This document shows, one piece after another, positions 23,794 to 32,094 of a stretch of DNA of 52,431 bases. The notes beneath the pieces were generated by a model. That model was not told the DNA's origin. It did no database searches and saw only the letters and a program-made list of their open reading frames with translations. A program made the translations under genes and the position numbers. The DNA comes from Siccirubricoccus soli (lineage in GTDB: Bacteria > Pseudomonadota > Alphaproteobacteria > Acetobacterales > Acetobacteraceae): the NCBI RefSeq assembly GCF_024178315.1, contig NZ_JAMZIK010000147.1:1-52431 (forward strand). Reading direction: 5' to 3'. Positions within the stretch are counted from its first letter, which is position 1; each line of letters starts with the position of its first letter.

Positions 23794-25167
23794 CTACTCC
23801 GCGGCGCGCAGCGCGCCGGCCGGCAGCAGCGGCACCGCCCCCGGCAGCGCATCGCCGTGCCACAGCGAGGTCAGCAGCGCCTCCGCCGCCGCCCCGCCCA
23901 CGGCGGGCACGGTCAGCTCGCGGAATTTCTCCGAGAGCTCCTGGTCGGACAGCGGCGCATCCGGGTCGCCCTTGCGGGTCGGCTGGTAGCGGAACAGCTC
24001 CCGCCCATCCTGCAGCGTGATGCTGACCTTGGCGGCGCGGCGGCCGGGGTAGTCCTTCGCCAGCTCCGGATCCAGGCTGACCGAGACCTTCGGCATCACC
24101 GCGCGGATGGCCGGGTTCGCCAGGTTCTCCGGCGTGAAGGCAGCGATGCGCACGCCGCCCAGCACCAGCATGGCGCCGATGCAGTACTGCGCCGAGAAGC
24201 GCGCCTCCTGCTCGGTATTCACCACCGGGCGGTCGCAGACATCCTTGGTGGCGGAATAGCCGCCGACATGCAGCTTCGCCACGTCATCGGCCTTGAAGCC
24301 GTGCTCCGCCTGCAGGTCCCGCACCGCATCCAGTGCGGCGAAGATGTGCCCGCAGCAGCCATGGTTCTTGAAGGTCATCTCGGTGATGCAGATGCGCCGG
24401 TCGAGGTCGGCCAGTGCCTTGTCCCACTTGCCGGTGTCCTCGCTGGTGGCGGCGGCGAAGCCCACCGGGCCGTGCAGCACGTCCAGCGCCCCGGTCACGC
24501 CCGCCGCGGCGCCGATGGCCGCCAGCGCGCCGGCATCCGCGGCATGCCCAGGGTGCAGCGGCTTGCTCATGCCGTCGCTGCGGAAGGCCTGCTGCAACCC
24601 GCCGGCGAAGGTGGCGGCGGTGGCAATGGCATGGGCGATGCGCGTCGCGTCGCAGCCCAGCAGCAGCGCCACCGCGGCGGCGGCGCCGAAGGTGCCGACC
24701 GTGCCGGTGGTGTGCCAGTACTTGTAGTGGGAAGGCTGCACCGCCATGCCGATGCGGCAGGAGACCTCATAGCCTGCGGTGATGGCGCGCAGCAGTTCCT
24801 CCAGCGTCGCGCCCTGGGCCTGGGCGGCGGCCAGCGCCGCGCCGATGGTGGGGCAGCCCGGGTGGTAGCCGGCATCGCGGAAGATGTCGTCGAACTCCAC
24901 CGTATGGCTGGCGGTGGCGTTGATCAGCGCCGCATGGCGCAGCGGCGCTGGCTTGCCGTCCACATAGCAGATCGCCTTGCCCGGCCCGCGTTCCGCGGCC
25001 ATGGCGGCGGCCAGCAGCGTGGCGGGCGGGAAGGCGCAGCCCGGCAGCAGAGCCGCGAACCAATCGATCAGCGCCCGCCGCGCATGATGCGCCACCTCCG
25101 GCGCCAGCGGGCGGGTGCGCCAGGTTGCGGCGTGCTCGGCGAGGGTGAGGAGCGGATTCTCGGCCAT
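23794..25167 (-). CDS. MmgE/PrpD family protein
   Basis: 457 aa, matching the all-helical MmgE/PrpD fold: LIDWFAALLPG at the N-terminus, ATASHTVEFDDIF with the conserved catalytic-region residues, the central QAFRSDGMSKPLHPGHAA and FKNHGCCGHIFAALDA. Members include 2-methylcitrate dehydratase, cis-aconitate decarboxylase and many uncharacterised dehydratases. It is the last gene of a five-gene leftward operon after a 2-hydroxyacid dehydrogenase (9-nt gap), so a dehydratase or epimerase acting on a carboxylate of that pathway is inferred. No prpB/prpC is nearby, which argues against methylcitrate metabolism. Confidence 0.9.
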   Translation of the reverse strand: MAENPLLTLAEHAATWRTRPLAPEVAHHARRALIDWFAALLPGCAFPPATLLAAAMAAERGPGKAICYVDGKPAPLRHAALINATASHTVEFDDIFRDAGYHPGCPTIGAALAAAQAQGATLEELLRAITAGYEVSCRIGMAVQPSHYKYWHTTGTVGTFGAAAAVALLLGCDATRIAHAIATAATFAGGLQQAFRSDGMSKPLHPGHAADAGALAAIGAAAGVTGALDVLHGPVGFAAATSEDTGKWDKALADLDRRICITEMTFKNHGCCGHIFAALDAVRDLQAEHGFKADDVAKLHVGGYSATKDVCDRPVVNTEQEARFSAQYCIGAMLVLGGVRIAAFTPENLANPAIRAVMPKVSVSLDPELAKDYPGRRAAKVSITLQDGRELFRYQPTRKGDPDAPLSDQELSEKFRELTVPAVGGAAAEALLTSLWHGDALPGAVPLLPAGALRAAE

Positions 25168-25176
25168 GCGTGACTG

Positions 25177-26148
25177 CTACGCGTTGCCGCGTAGCACCTC
25201 CTGGTTGATGACCACATCGGGGTCCAGCTTGCCGGCGAAGACCTGCAGGATGCTCTCGGCGCAGGAGAGCGCCATGCGCCGCAGCCCCTGTTCCGTCGCC
25301 GCGGCGGAATGCGGGGTGAGGACGACGTTCGGCAGCTTCAGCAGCGGGTTGTCCGGCGTGGCCGGCTCCTCCCAGAACACGTCGAGGCCGGCAGCGGCGA
25401 TGTGGCCGGAGGCCAGCGCCCCGGCCAGCGCCTTCTCCTCCACCAGCGTGCCGCGGGCGGTGTTGATGAAGACAGCGCCCTGCTTCATGGAGGCGAGGAA
25501 CTCGCCATTCACCATGCCGCGGGTCTTCTCGCTGCTTGGCACATGCACCGTCACCACATCGGCCTCGGCCAGGCCGGCGGCCAGATCCTTCACCGGAATG
25601 AAGCCGGCGCCCTTGATGGTGTTCTGCGGAATGAAGGGATCCCGCACCAGCACCTTCATGCCGAAGGCGGCGCAGAGCCGTGCGACGCGGCCGCCGATGC
25701 GGCCGAAGCCCATCACCAGCACGGTGCGGCCGCCGAGATCGAAGGTGGTGGGCACCGGCGGGTTGCTCCAGCGCAGCTCGCGGGTCGCCTTGTCGTAGAA
25801 CGCGGTCTGCCGGGCGATGTTCAGCATCAGCATCATCGCATGCTCGGCGACGCTCTGCGCATTGGCGTCCGGCGTCACGGTCAGCGGAATGCCGCGCTCG
25901 GTCAGGGCCGGGACATCCACCGCGTCATAGCCCACGCCATGACGGGCGACGATGCGCAGGTTCGGCGCATGCGCCAGGAAGGCGCGGTTGATCGGGGTGG
26001 CGCGGACGATCACCGCCTCCGCCTTCGGCATGCTGGCGGCGATGGTGGTCTCGTTCACCGGGTCCAGCACCTCCACCGTGCAGCCGCCTTCCCGCAGCTT
26101 CTCCAGCGCTTCGGGATGGACGGGACGGAGGCAGACGACATGGGGCAT
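25177..26148 (-). CDS. D-isomer-specific 2-hydroxyacid dehydrogenase
   Basis: 323 aa, NAD-dependent dehydrogenase of the PGDH/SerA superfamily. The nucleotide-binding loop is GFGRIGG (147-153), and Asp170 at the end of the second strand favours NAD. The catalytic triad is Arg232 (NTARGTLV), Glu261 (WEEPATP) and His280 (TPHSAA). The (S)-sulfolactate dehydrogenase SlcC belongs to this family, and here the gene is co-operonic with a sulfopyruvate-decarboxylase-like pair; a hydroxyacid-to-ketoacid step feeding that decarboxylase is inferred. ATG 26148 follows AAGGA. Confidence 0.9.
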   Translation of the reverse strand: MPHVVCLRPVHPEALEKLREGGCTVEVLDPVNETTIAASMPKAEAVIVRATPINRAFLAHAPNLRIVARHGVGYDAVDVPALTERGIPLTVTPDANAQSVAEHAMMLMLNIARQTAFYDKATRELRWSNPPVPTTFDLGGRTVLVMGFGRIGGRVARLCAAFGMKVLVRDPFIPQNTIKGAGFIPVKDLAAGLAEADVVTVHVPSSEKTRGMVNGEFLASMKQGAVFINTARGTLVEEKALAGALASGHIAAAGLDVFWEEPATPDNPLLKLPNVVLTPHSAAATEQGLRRMALSCAESILQVFAGKLDPDVVINQEVLRGNA

Positions 26149-26177
26149 GGGCAGGTCCTTCGGCGGGCGCGGGCGGG

Positions 26178-27152
26178 TCAATCGACGCTGGCGCCGGAGA
26201 TCTTCACGATCTCGGCCCAGCGGGGCAGCTCGGTGCGGATGAAATCGGCGAATTGCTCCGGCGTGTTGGGGGCCGGCTCGCTGCCCTGCTCGGTCAGCTT
26301 CTGCCGTGTCGTCGGATCCCCGAGCGCCGTCAGCAGCTCGGCAGAGATCCGCTGGATCGCCGCCGGCGGCGTGCCGGCGGGGGCGCCCAGCCCGTTCCAA
26401 AGGGCGATCTCGAAGCCCGGCAGGGTCTCTGCCACCGTCGGCACCTCCGGCAGGGCCGGGCTGCGCTTCGCCGTCGTCACCGCGATGGCGCGGAGCTGGC
26501 CGGCCTTCACCGCGCCCAGCACCTCGATCATCGGGGAGGCGATCATCTGGATCTTGCCGGCGATCAGGTCGGTCGCTGCCGGTGCGCCGCCACGATAGGG
26601 GATGTGGACCATCTCCACCCCCGCCCGCGCGGCGAAGAGGGCGGCGGCCATGTGCAGGGAGGTGCCGGCGCCGGCGCTGCCGTAATTCACCTGGCCCGGT
26701 CGCGCCTTGGCATAGGCGATCAGCTCCGCCGGGTTGCGCACCGGCAGCTCCGGGTTCACCACGATGAGGTTGGGGATGAAGGCCACCTGGCCGACCGGCG
26801 CGAAATCCTTCAGCGGGTCGAAGGGCAGGCTGCGGTAGAGCGCCTTGTTCGCCGCCATGACGCCGCTGGTGACGAGGTGGATGGTGTAGCCATCCGGTGC
26901 GGCGCGGGCGGTGGCCTCGGCGGCGATGTTGCCGCCGGCGCCGGGGCGGTTCTCCACCACCACCGGCTGGCCGAGCCGCTCCCCGAGCGCCTGGGCGACC
27001 AGCCGCGCGGTGAGGTCCGTGCTGCCGCCGGCGGCGAAGCCGACGATCAGGCGCAGCGGCTTGTCCGGTGCCCAGCCCTGCGCCCGCGCCGCCCGCTGCG
27101 CCGCGGGCAGGGCCAGGGCTCCGAGGCCAGCCAGCAGATGTCGTCTTTGCAT
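26178..27152 (-). CDS. Tripartite tricarboxylate receptor family protein (Bug/TctC)
   Basis: 324 aa with signal MQRRHLLAGLGALALPAAQRAARA and the Bug core motifs LRLIVGFAAGGSTDLTAR, PVVVENRPGAGGN, APDGYTIHL and IPYRGGAPAATDLIAG. It lies between the decarboxylase subunits and the hydroxyacid dehydrogenase in one leftward cluster, so its ligand is probably the carboxylate or sulfonate catabolised there. No TctA/TctB genes are present. About 150 nt with hairpins separate it from the decarboxylase genes. Confidence 0.93.
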   Translation of the reverse strand: MQRRHLLAGLGALALPAAQRAARAQGWAPDKPLRLIVGFAAGGSTDLTARLVAQALGERLGQPVVVENRPGAGGNIAAEATARAAPDGYTIHLVTSGVMAANKALYRSLPFDPLKDFAPVGQVAFIPNLIVVNPELPVRNPAELIAYAKARPGQVNYGSAGAGTSLHMAAALFAARAGVEMVHIPYRGGAPAATDLIAGKIQMIASPMIEVLGAVKAGQLRAIAVTTAKRSPALPEVPTVAETLPGFEIALWNGLGAPAGTPPAAIQRISAELLTALGDPTTRQKLTEQGSEPAPNTPEQFADFIRTELPRWAEIVKISGASVD

Positions 27153-27212
27153 CCGTCGATGTCCTCCCCCTTGGTCGTTCTGGCGGCGGCCGGCCCCAGC
27201 GCCACCCGGTGC

Positions 27213-27237
27213 CCTGAAGTGGCTTTGCCGCTTCAGG
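27213..27237. repeat. Intergenic hairpin
   Basis: CCTGAAGTGGC (27213-27223) and GCCGCTTCAGG (27227-27237) pair over 11 bp with a single G-T wobble and a TTT loop. It lies in the 154-nt gap between the Bug receptor and the ThDP decarboxylase beta subunit, upstream of a second hairpin. Possibly RNA processing or partial termination inside the operon. Confidence 0.5.
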
Positions 27238-27274
27238 CTGTGCGAAATTTGGGGAGCCCAGCGACTCCCGGGGC

Positions 27275-27305
27275 CCCCGCGGCGTCGCGCAGCGACGTCG
27301 TGGGG
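27275..27305. repeat. Post-stop hairpin repeat, copy 1
   Basis: CCCCGCGGCGTCGC (27275-27288), loop GCA, GCGACGTCGTGGGG (27292-27305). It sits 1 nt beyond the stop of the ThDP decarboxylase beta gene. It matches copy 2 at 33238-33268 in layout and in most bases, and substitutions in one arm are largely matched in the other. It lacks a U-tract, so it is either a factor-dependent terminator or a REP-like element. Confidence 0.6.
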
Positions 27306-27306
27306 A

Positions 27307-27918
27307 TTACTGGAGGTGCGCCGCCTTGCCGAGAATGGCCTCGCGCATCCGCGCCTGCAGGATGCTCGCCTCGCGCGGCGGCAGGACCAGGGGCTCGGAA
27401 CTCTCGTCGATCTTCACCTGGGCGAAGAGCGGGCCGGCGCCGGCATGGATGGCGGCCCGCAGCGCCGCCACCTCCGCCGGCTGCGTCACCAGGCGGGTAT
27501 CGGCGATGCCGGCGCCCTTCGCCATGGTGGCGAGATCGACGCCATGGCGCGTCGCCGTCTCCTGCATCCCGGTCTCGCCGTAATGCTCGTTGTCCAGGAC
27601 GATGATGGAGAGGTTGCGCGGCCGCTTCACCCCGATGGTGGCCAGGCTGCCGATGCCCATCAGCATTTCCCCATCGCCGGTGAGGACGCAGACCGGCCGG
27701 TCCGGCTGCGCCATGGCGAGGCCGAGGCCCATCATGGCGGCGCCGCCCATGCCGCCCCAGAGCGGCATGTTCTCCGGCACGTCGCCGGCGGCGGTGATAT
27801 CCCAGGCCGGGGCGCCGAGGCCGCCGATGGCCAGCAGCTTGCCGCGATCGGCGAGCAGCGCGCGGACGACGTCGCGCCGCTTCATCTTGCCCGAGGGGCC
27901 GGTGGCGATTGCGGTCAT
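27307..27918 (-). CDS. ThDP-dependent decarboxylase, beta (ThDP-binding) subunit, ComE/phosphonopyruvate decarboxylase-like
   Basis: 203 aa. It carries the thiamine diphosphate motif, from GDGEMLMGIGSLATI (81-95) to the Asn of DNEHYGETG (N110), with PLWGGMGGAAMMGLGLAMA before it. Two-subunit ThDP enzymes of this size are sulfopyruvate decarboxylase (ComDE) and phosphonopyruvate-decarboxylase relatives. It starts 4 nt after the alpha subunit stop. The exact ketoacid is not determinable by eye; the adjacent hydroxyacid dehydrogenase supports a 2-ketoacid substrate. Confidence 0.87.
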   Translation of the reverse strand: MTAIATGPSGKMKRRDVVRALLADRGKLLAIGGLGAPAWDITAAGDVPENMPLWGGMGGAAMMGLGLAMAQPDRPVCVLTGDGEMLMGIGSLATIGVKRPRNLSIIVLDNEHYGETGMQETATRHGVDLATMAKGAGIADTRLVTQPAEVAALRAAIHAGAGPLFAQVKIDESSEPLVLPPREASILQARMREAILGKAAHLQ

Positions 27919-27922
27919 GGGC

Positions 27923-28447
27923 TTACTTCCCGAAGGTCTTGGCGCCGATGACGCGCTGGCCGATCAGCGTCGCGGTCGGGCGGTAGGTGTTGAAGGCGAG
28001 GCGGAGCGTGGCGTTGACGGTCGGCGCCACGTCCTCCGGCGCGTCGGCCCGCTTCACCAGCGTGCCCATCGCTTCCAGCACGGTCTGGGTGGCGTTGCCC
28101 ATGGGGACCTGGAAGGGGTTGAACTCGCCATAGTCGCCTCGCATCGTCACGATCATCGGGCAGGGGGTGCGGTGGGAGATCGGCACCGACAGCATGTTGA
28201 TGCAATTGCCGACGCCGGAGCTCTGCATCAGCAGCACGCCCTTCTCGCCGCCCAGCCAGGCGCCGAAGAGCATGGCGATACCCTCCTCCTCCGTGGTCAG
28301 GGTGGCCACCTTCATGTCGTTGTCGGCAAGGCAGCGCTTGATGAGGCGGGAATGCCCGGCATCCGGCACCAGGGCGACCTGGCGGATGTCATGCTCCTTG
28401 AGCAGGGCGTAGATCTGGTCGGGCCAGTCCGTGGCGGCGTCCGGCAT
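27923..28447 (-). CDS. ThDP-dependent decarboxylase, alpha (pyrimidine-binding) subunit, ComD-like
   Basis: 174 aa, similar in length to ComD. The catalytic-type Glu lies in TLTTEEEGIAMLFGAWLGG (residues 49-67), and GVLLMQSSGVGNCINMLSVP and TMRGDYGEFNPFQ are typical of the sulfopyruvate/phosphonopyruvate decarboxylase N-terminal domain. ATG 28447 has AGAGGA upstream. First gene of the leftward operon; divergent from eutB with about 200 nt between them that must hold both promoters. Confidence 0.87.
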   Translation of the reverse strand: MPDAATDWPDQIYALLKEHDIRQVALVPDAGHSRLIKRCLADNDMKVATLTTEEEGIAMLFGAWLGGEKGVLLMQSSGVGNCINMLSVPISHRTPCPMIVTMRGDYGEFNPFQVPMGNATQTVLEAMGTLVKRADAPEDVAPTVNATLRLAFNTYRPTATLIGQRVIGAKTFGK

Positions 28448-28649
28448 GCGTTTCCTCTCGTGAGTGTCCTGCCCGCGCCCTTCGCCGGGCTCCGGCGAGG
28501 GGCTTGGACAACAGGCCACTGGAGCCAACAGCCAGCGGACCGGGTCCAAAGGCCGTGGGGCCTCGGGCCAGGGACACTGGGCTGCGGGCAGTCTCCCGCC
28601 GCGGGGCGGCGCTGGCAAGAGCGGCCCCGGGATTGCTACATCTGCCGAC

Positions 28650-30023
28650 ATGGGCTTTGCCGCGAGCGTCGGTGGGACGCGCTGCACCTTTTCCGACCTG
28701 AAGACCCTGCTGGCGCGGGCCACCCCGCTGCGGTCCGGCGATGTGCTGGCTGGGGTGGCGGCGGAGAGCGCGGCGGAGCGGGTAGCGGCGCAAAGGGCGC
28801 TGGCGGACCTGCCGCTCACGCATTTCCTCGACGAGGTCGTGATCCCCTACGAGGCGGATGAGGTGACGCGGCTGATCCAGGATCGCCACGACCCGGCCGC
28901 CTTCGCCCCGGTGCGGTCGCTGACCGTGGGAGGCTTCCGGGACTGGCTGCTGGGGGTGGCGGATACGGCGGCGCTCACCGCCCTGGCGCCGGGGCTGACG
29001 CCGGAGATGGCGGCGGCCGTCAGCAAGATCATGCGGCTGCAGGATCTGGTCGCGGTCGCGGCGAAGTGCCGGGTGGTGACACGCTTCCGCAACACCATTG
29101 GGCTGCCGGGCACGCTCTCCATCCGGCTGCAGCCGAACGACCCGGTGGACGATCCGCGCGGCGTCGCCGCCGCGGTGCTGGACGGGCTGCTGCTGGGGGC
29201 GGGGGATGCCGTCATCGGCGTGAACCCGGCCACCGACAATGTCGAGACAACCATAAGGGTGCTGGAGCTGCTGGATGCTGTCCGCCTGCGCTACGACATC
29301 CCGACCCAGAGCTGCGTGCTGGCGCATGTGACCACCACCATGCGGGCGATGCAGCAGGGGGCACCGGTCGATCTCGTCTTTCAGTCCATCGGCGGGACGG
29401 AGGCGGTGAACCGCAGCTTCGGCGTCTCGCTCTCCCTGCTGGCGGAGTCGCGGGAGGCCGCGCTGGCGCTCGGGCGCGGCACGCTCGGCCAGAACGTGAT
29501 GTATTTCGAGACCGGGCAGGGCTCGGCGCTCTCGGCCGAGGCGCATCATGGCTGCGACCAGCAGACGATCGAGGCGCGGGCCTATGCGGTGGCGCGGGAG
29601 TATGCGCCGCTGCTGGTGAACTCCGTGGTCGGGTTCATCGGGCCGGAATACCTGTTCGACGGCAAGCAGATCACAAGGGCAGGTCTCGAGGACCATTTCT
29701 GCGGCAAGCTGCTCGGCCTGCCGATGGGGGTGGATGTCTGCTACACCAACCATGCCGAGGCCGATCAGGACGACATGGATGCGTTGCTGACGCTGCTCGG
29801 CGTCGCCGGCGTGACCTATGTGATGGGCGTGCCGGGCGCGGATGACGTGATGCTTGCCTACCAATCCACCTCCTTCCACGATGGCCGTTACGTGCGGGCG
29901 GCGCTGGGCAAGCGGCCGGCGCCGGAATTCGCCGCCTGGATGGAACGCATGGGGATCGAGGCGGCGAGCGGGCAGGGGGAGTTGCCAAGGCTGATGGCGC
30001 CCGAGCTGGTGGGGTTGGCATGA
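28650..30023 (+). CDS. eutB: Ethanolamine ammonia-lyase large subunit
   Basis: 457 aa, adenosylcobalamin-dependent enzyme splitting ethanolamine into acetaldehyde and ammonia. The family sequence is well conserved: RFRNTIGLPGTLSIRLQPND, VIGVNPATDNVETT, FQSIGGTEAVNRSFGVSL, FETGQGSALSAEAHHG and CYTNHAEADQDDMD. The ATG at 28650 matches the EutB N-terminus; the longer upstream frame is not conserved. eutC overlaps by 4 nt. No reactivase eutA, permease or microcompartment genes are in the window, so this is the minimal eutBC nitrogen-scavenging form. Confidence 0.97.
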   Translation: MGFAASVGGTRCTFSDLKTLLARATPLRSGDVLAGVAAESAAERVAAQRALADLPLTHFLDEVVIPYEADEVTRLIQDRHDPAAFAPVRSLTVGGFRDWLLGVADTAALTALAPGLTPEMAAAVSKIMRLQDLVAVAAKCRVVTRFRNTIGLPGTLSIRLQPNDPVDDPRGVAAAVLDGLLLGAGDAVIGVNPATDNVETTIRVLELLDAVRLRYDIPTQSCVLAHVTTTMRAMQQGAPVDLVFQSIGGTEAVNRSFGVSLSLLAESREAALALGRGTLGQNVMYFETGQGSALSAEAHHGCDQQTIEARAYAVAREYAPLLVNSVVGFIGPEYLFDGKQITRAGLEDHFCGKLLGLPMGVDVCYTNHAEADQDDMDALLTLLGVAGVTYVMGVPGADDVMLAYQSTSFHDGRYVRAALGKRPAPEFAAWMERMGIEAASGQGELPRLMAPELVGLA

Positions 30024-30796
30024 GCGGCCCGGAGGGGAAGGGCGGAGAGCATGCGCCGCCGCCCGCGCGCTGGGCCGATCTCCGTCGCTTCACCGCGGCG
30101 CGCGTCGCGCTGGGGCGGGTCGGGGACGGTATGCCGACGGCGGCGCACTTGGCTTTCCAGGAGGCGCATGCCCGGGCGCGGGATGCCGTGCATGCGACGC
30201 TGGATGTGGTCGGCGTCGCCGCCGCGGCGGAATCGCTCGGCTTGCCGGTCGTCGCGGTGGCGAGCCAGGCGGCGGATCGCCGCACCTTCCTGCTGCGACC
30301 CGATCTCGGGCGGCGGCTGCGGGCGGCGGACCGGGGGAGGCTGCCGGCGGCGCCGGGCGCTATTCTCTTCGTCGTGGCGGACGGGCTTTGCGCCAGCGGC
30401 GTCGCGGCGCAGGCGCCGGCCTTTCTCGCCGAAGCCGTCCCGCTGCTGCGCGGGGCGGGCATGCCGGTAGCCCCCATCATCGTCGCGGCACAGGGCCGCG
30501 TCGCCCTCGGCGATGAGATCGGCGGCCTGACGGGCGCCGCGATGGTTGCCATGCTGATCGGCGAGCGGCCGGGGCTGACGGCGACGGAGAGCATGGGCCT
30601 CTACCTTACCTTCGCGCCGCGGCCGGGCCGCACCGACGCGGAGCGGAACTGCATCTCCAACATCCGCGACGGCGGCATGTCGGCGCGGGCGGCGGCGGAG
30701 AAGCTGCTCTGGCTGGCGGGTGCGGCGCTGCGGCTGGGGGCGACGGGGGTGGCGCTGAAGGACGAACAGCCGGCCACGCCGCTGCTGCCCGCATGA
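30020..30796 (+). CDS. eutC: Ethanolamine ammonia-lyase small subunit
   Basis: 258 aa. Typical EutC segments are RVALGRVGDGMPTAAHLAFQ, ADGLCASGVAAQAPAFL, LGDEIGGLTGA and the C-terminal TFAPRPGRTDAERNCISNIR with GGMSARAAAEKL, which help bind B12. ATGA overlap with eutB (30020) and with arfB (30793) gives a tightly packed transcript. Confidence 0.96.
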   Translation: MSGPEGKGGEHAPPPARWADLRRFTAARVALGRVGDGMPTAAHLAFQEAHARARDAVHATLDVVGVAAAAESLGLPVVAVASQAADRRTFLLRPDLGRRLRAADRGRLPAAPGAILFVVADGLCASGVAAQAPAFLAEAVPLLRGAGMPVAPIIVAAQGRVALGDEIGGLTGAAMVAMLIGERPGLTATESMGLYLTFAPRPGRTDAERNCISNIRDGGMSARAAAEKLLWLAGAALRLGATGVALKDEQPATPLLPA

Positions 30797-31215
30797 TCCA
30801 GGTGACGCGGCGCATCGCCATCGATGAGGCGGAGCTGGTGGAGGATTTCCTCCGCGCCTCCGGCCCCGGCGGGCAGAATGTGAACAAGGTGGAGAGCGCG
30901 GTGCAGCTCCGCTTCGATGCGCGGCGCTCACCCAACATCCCGGAGGATGTGCGGCCGCGCCTCGAGAGGCTGGCGGGGCACCGGCTGACGCAGGATGGAG
31001 TCATCGTCATCACCGCCCAGCGCTTCCGGATGCGGGAGCGGAACCGGGAGGATGCGCTGGAGCGGCTGTTGGCGCTGATCCGCGAGGCCGCCACGCCGCC
31101 CCCGCCGCCGCGGCGTCCAACCAGGCCGACCAAGGCGAGCAAGGTGCGCCGGCTGGAGGGCAAGTCCCGCCGTGCCGAGGTGAAGCGCGGCCGTGGCCGG
31201 CCGGTGACCGAGTAG
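30793..31215 (+). CDS. arfB: Alternative ribosome-rescue factor / peptidyl-tRNA hydrolase ArfB (YaeJ)
   Basis: 140 aa. The class I release-factor-like GGQ motif lies at residues 26-28 (ASGPGGQNVNKV) and is followed by a basic, Lys/Arg-rich tail that inserts in the empty mRNA channel. It hydrolyses peptidyl-tRNA on ribosomes stalled on mRNAs without a stop codon. The start overlaps eutC by 4 nt, and a 2'-5' RNA ligase-like gene begins 1 nt after its stop. Coupling to eutBC is probably positional rather than functional. Confidence 0.94.
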   Translation: MIQVTRRIAIDEAELVEDFLRASGPGGQNVNKVESAVQLRFDARRSPNIPEDVRPRLERLAGHRLTQDGVIVITAQRFRMRERNREDALERLLALIREAATPPPPPRRPTRPTKASKVRRLEGKSRRAEVKRGRGRPVTE

Positions 31216-31216
31216 C

Positions 31217-31868
31217 ATGCCTCTTGCGGTGACCCTGCCCCTGGACGCGTCCGCGGCGGCGCCCGTGCGGGCGATGTGGGAAGCGCTGGCGGCGGCGCGC
31301 CTGGCGCAGGACATGCGGACGCTGGGCTAGAGCAGATCGCCGTAGGCCGGCATCGCCTGAAGGCGTGAATCGGCTCTGCGAACAAAGGCGCAGAGCGTTT
31401 TCGGTGAACGCATGTAAACCGAAAACGCTCTATGGGCCATATTTGACGCTGGGGTTGTGGGAGGGGATGGGCGCCGAGACGCGCATCGCCGCGGTGCTGG
31501 CGGTGCTGGCGGTGCTGGCGGGGCTGGCGGGGCTGGCGGCGCGGACGCCGAAGCTGGAGCTGCGCCTGGCGGGCTTCGGGGTATTTCCCGGCGGTGTGCT
31601 GTGGGTGGCGCCAGTGGTGACGCAGGCGCTGCTGGCCTGCCACGGCGCGCTGCATGCGGCGCTGCCGGGGCTGGAGTGCCACGCGCATTACCGGCCCGGC
31701 GCCTGGGTGCCGCATGTGACTCTCTCCGCCCAGGCGGTGGCGGAGGCGGCGCTGCCGGTGGTGCAGCCGATGCTGCCGGTGGGGGTTGGTTGCGTGCTGG
31801 AGGCGCTGGAGCTGGTGGCCTTCCCGCCAGTGCGGCAGCTCGGGCGCTTCGCGCTGGCGGCGGGCTGA
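31217..31868 (+). pseudogene. 2'-5' RNA ligase/2H phosphoesterase-like gene interrupted by a 101-bp element
   Basis: The first 37 codons (MPLAVTLPLDASAA to DMRTLG) end in a TAG created by an inserted element. Removing 31330-31430 plus one flanking TA joins 31217-31329 to 31433-31868 in frame and gives a 182-aa protein reading TLGYGPYLTLGLW, followed by VPHVTLS. These are the two HxT/S motifs of 2H phosphoesterases (LigT/ThpR type); the first His is Tyr here. Downstream of the element a GTG at 31365 could start a 167-aa chimera, but no good Shine-Dalgarno is seen. It follows arfB by 1 nt. Confidence 0.85.
31330..31430 (+). mobile_element. 101-bp TA-flanked double-hairpin element, copy C (gene-disrupting)
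   Basis: Exactly 101 bp, starting GAGCAGATCGC and ending ACGCTC, bounded by TA at 31328-31329 and 31431-31432. The hairpin at 31392-31431 has perfect 14-bp arms (AGAGCGTTTTCGGT / ACCGAAAACGCTCT) around a 12-nt loop. The first hairpin region (about 31339-31366) is imperfect. It shares ends, length, spacing and linker words (GTGAA, GCGAA, CAA, GGC, AGAGC) with copies A and B in reverse orientation, but most stem bases differ. It interrupts a 2'-5' RNA ligase-like gene. Confidence 0.88.
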
Positions 31869-32094
31869 AGCCCGCCCCGGCGTTCCGCCCCGGCGCGCCA
31901 ATGCGCGCTCACCCCGTCGAGCGCACCTCGAGCTCCGGCCCCCTGGCTCTTGCGACTGGTCGTTTTGGACGGTGTCGAAGGCGCGCGGTGGCGCCTTCGC
32001 TTGCGAGGGAGATGTCGGCAGACAGCCGCCATCATGTCCCACGTCCGGAGCGCCGGAGCGCAGGCAGGCCGAAGCGCCCCTGCCCGCGCGGCCT

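Noticed and set aside
31365..31868. Independent 167-aa gene starting at GTG 31365
   Set aside because: The first part lies inside the 101-bp element and the rest is the tail of an interrupted RNA-ligase-like gene, so it is treated as a pseudogene fragment.
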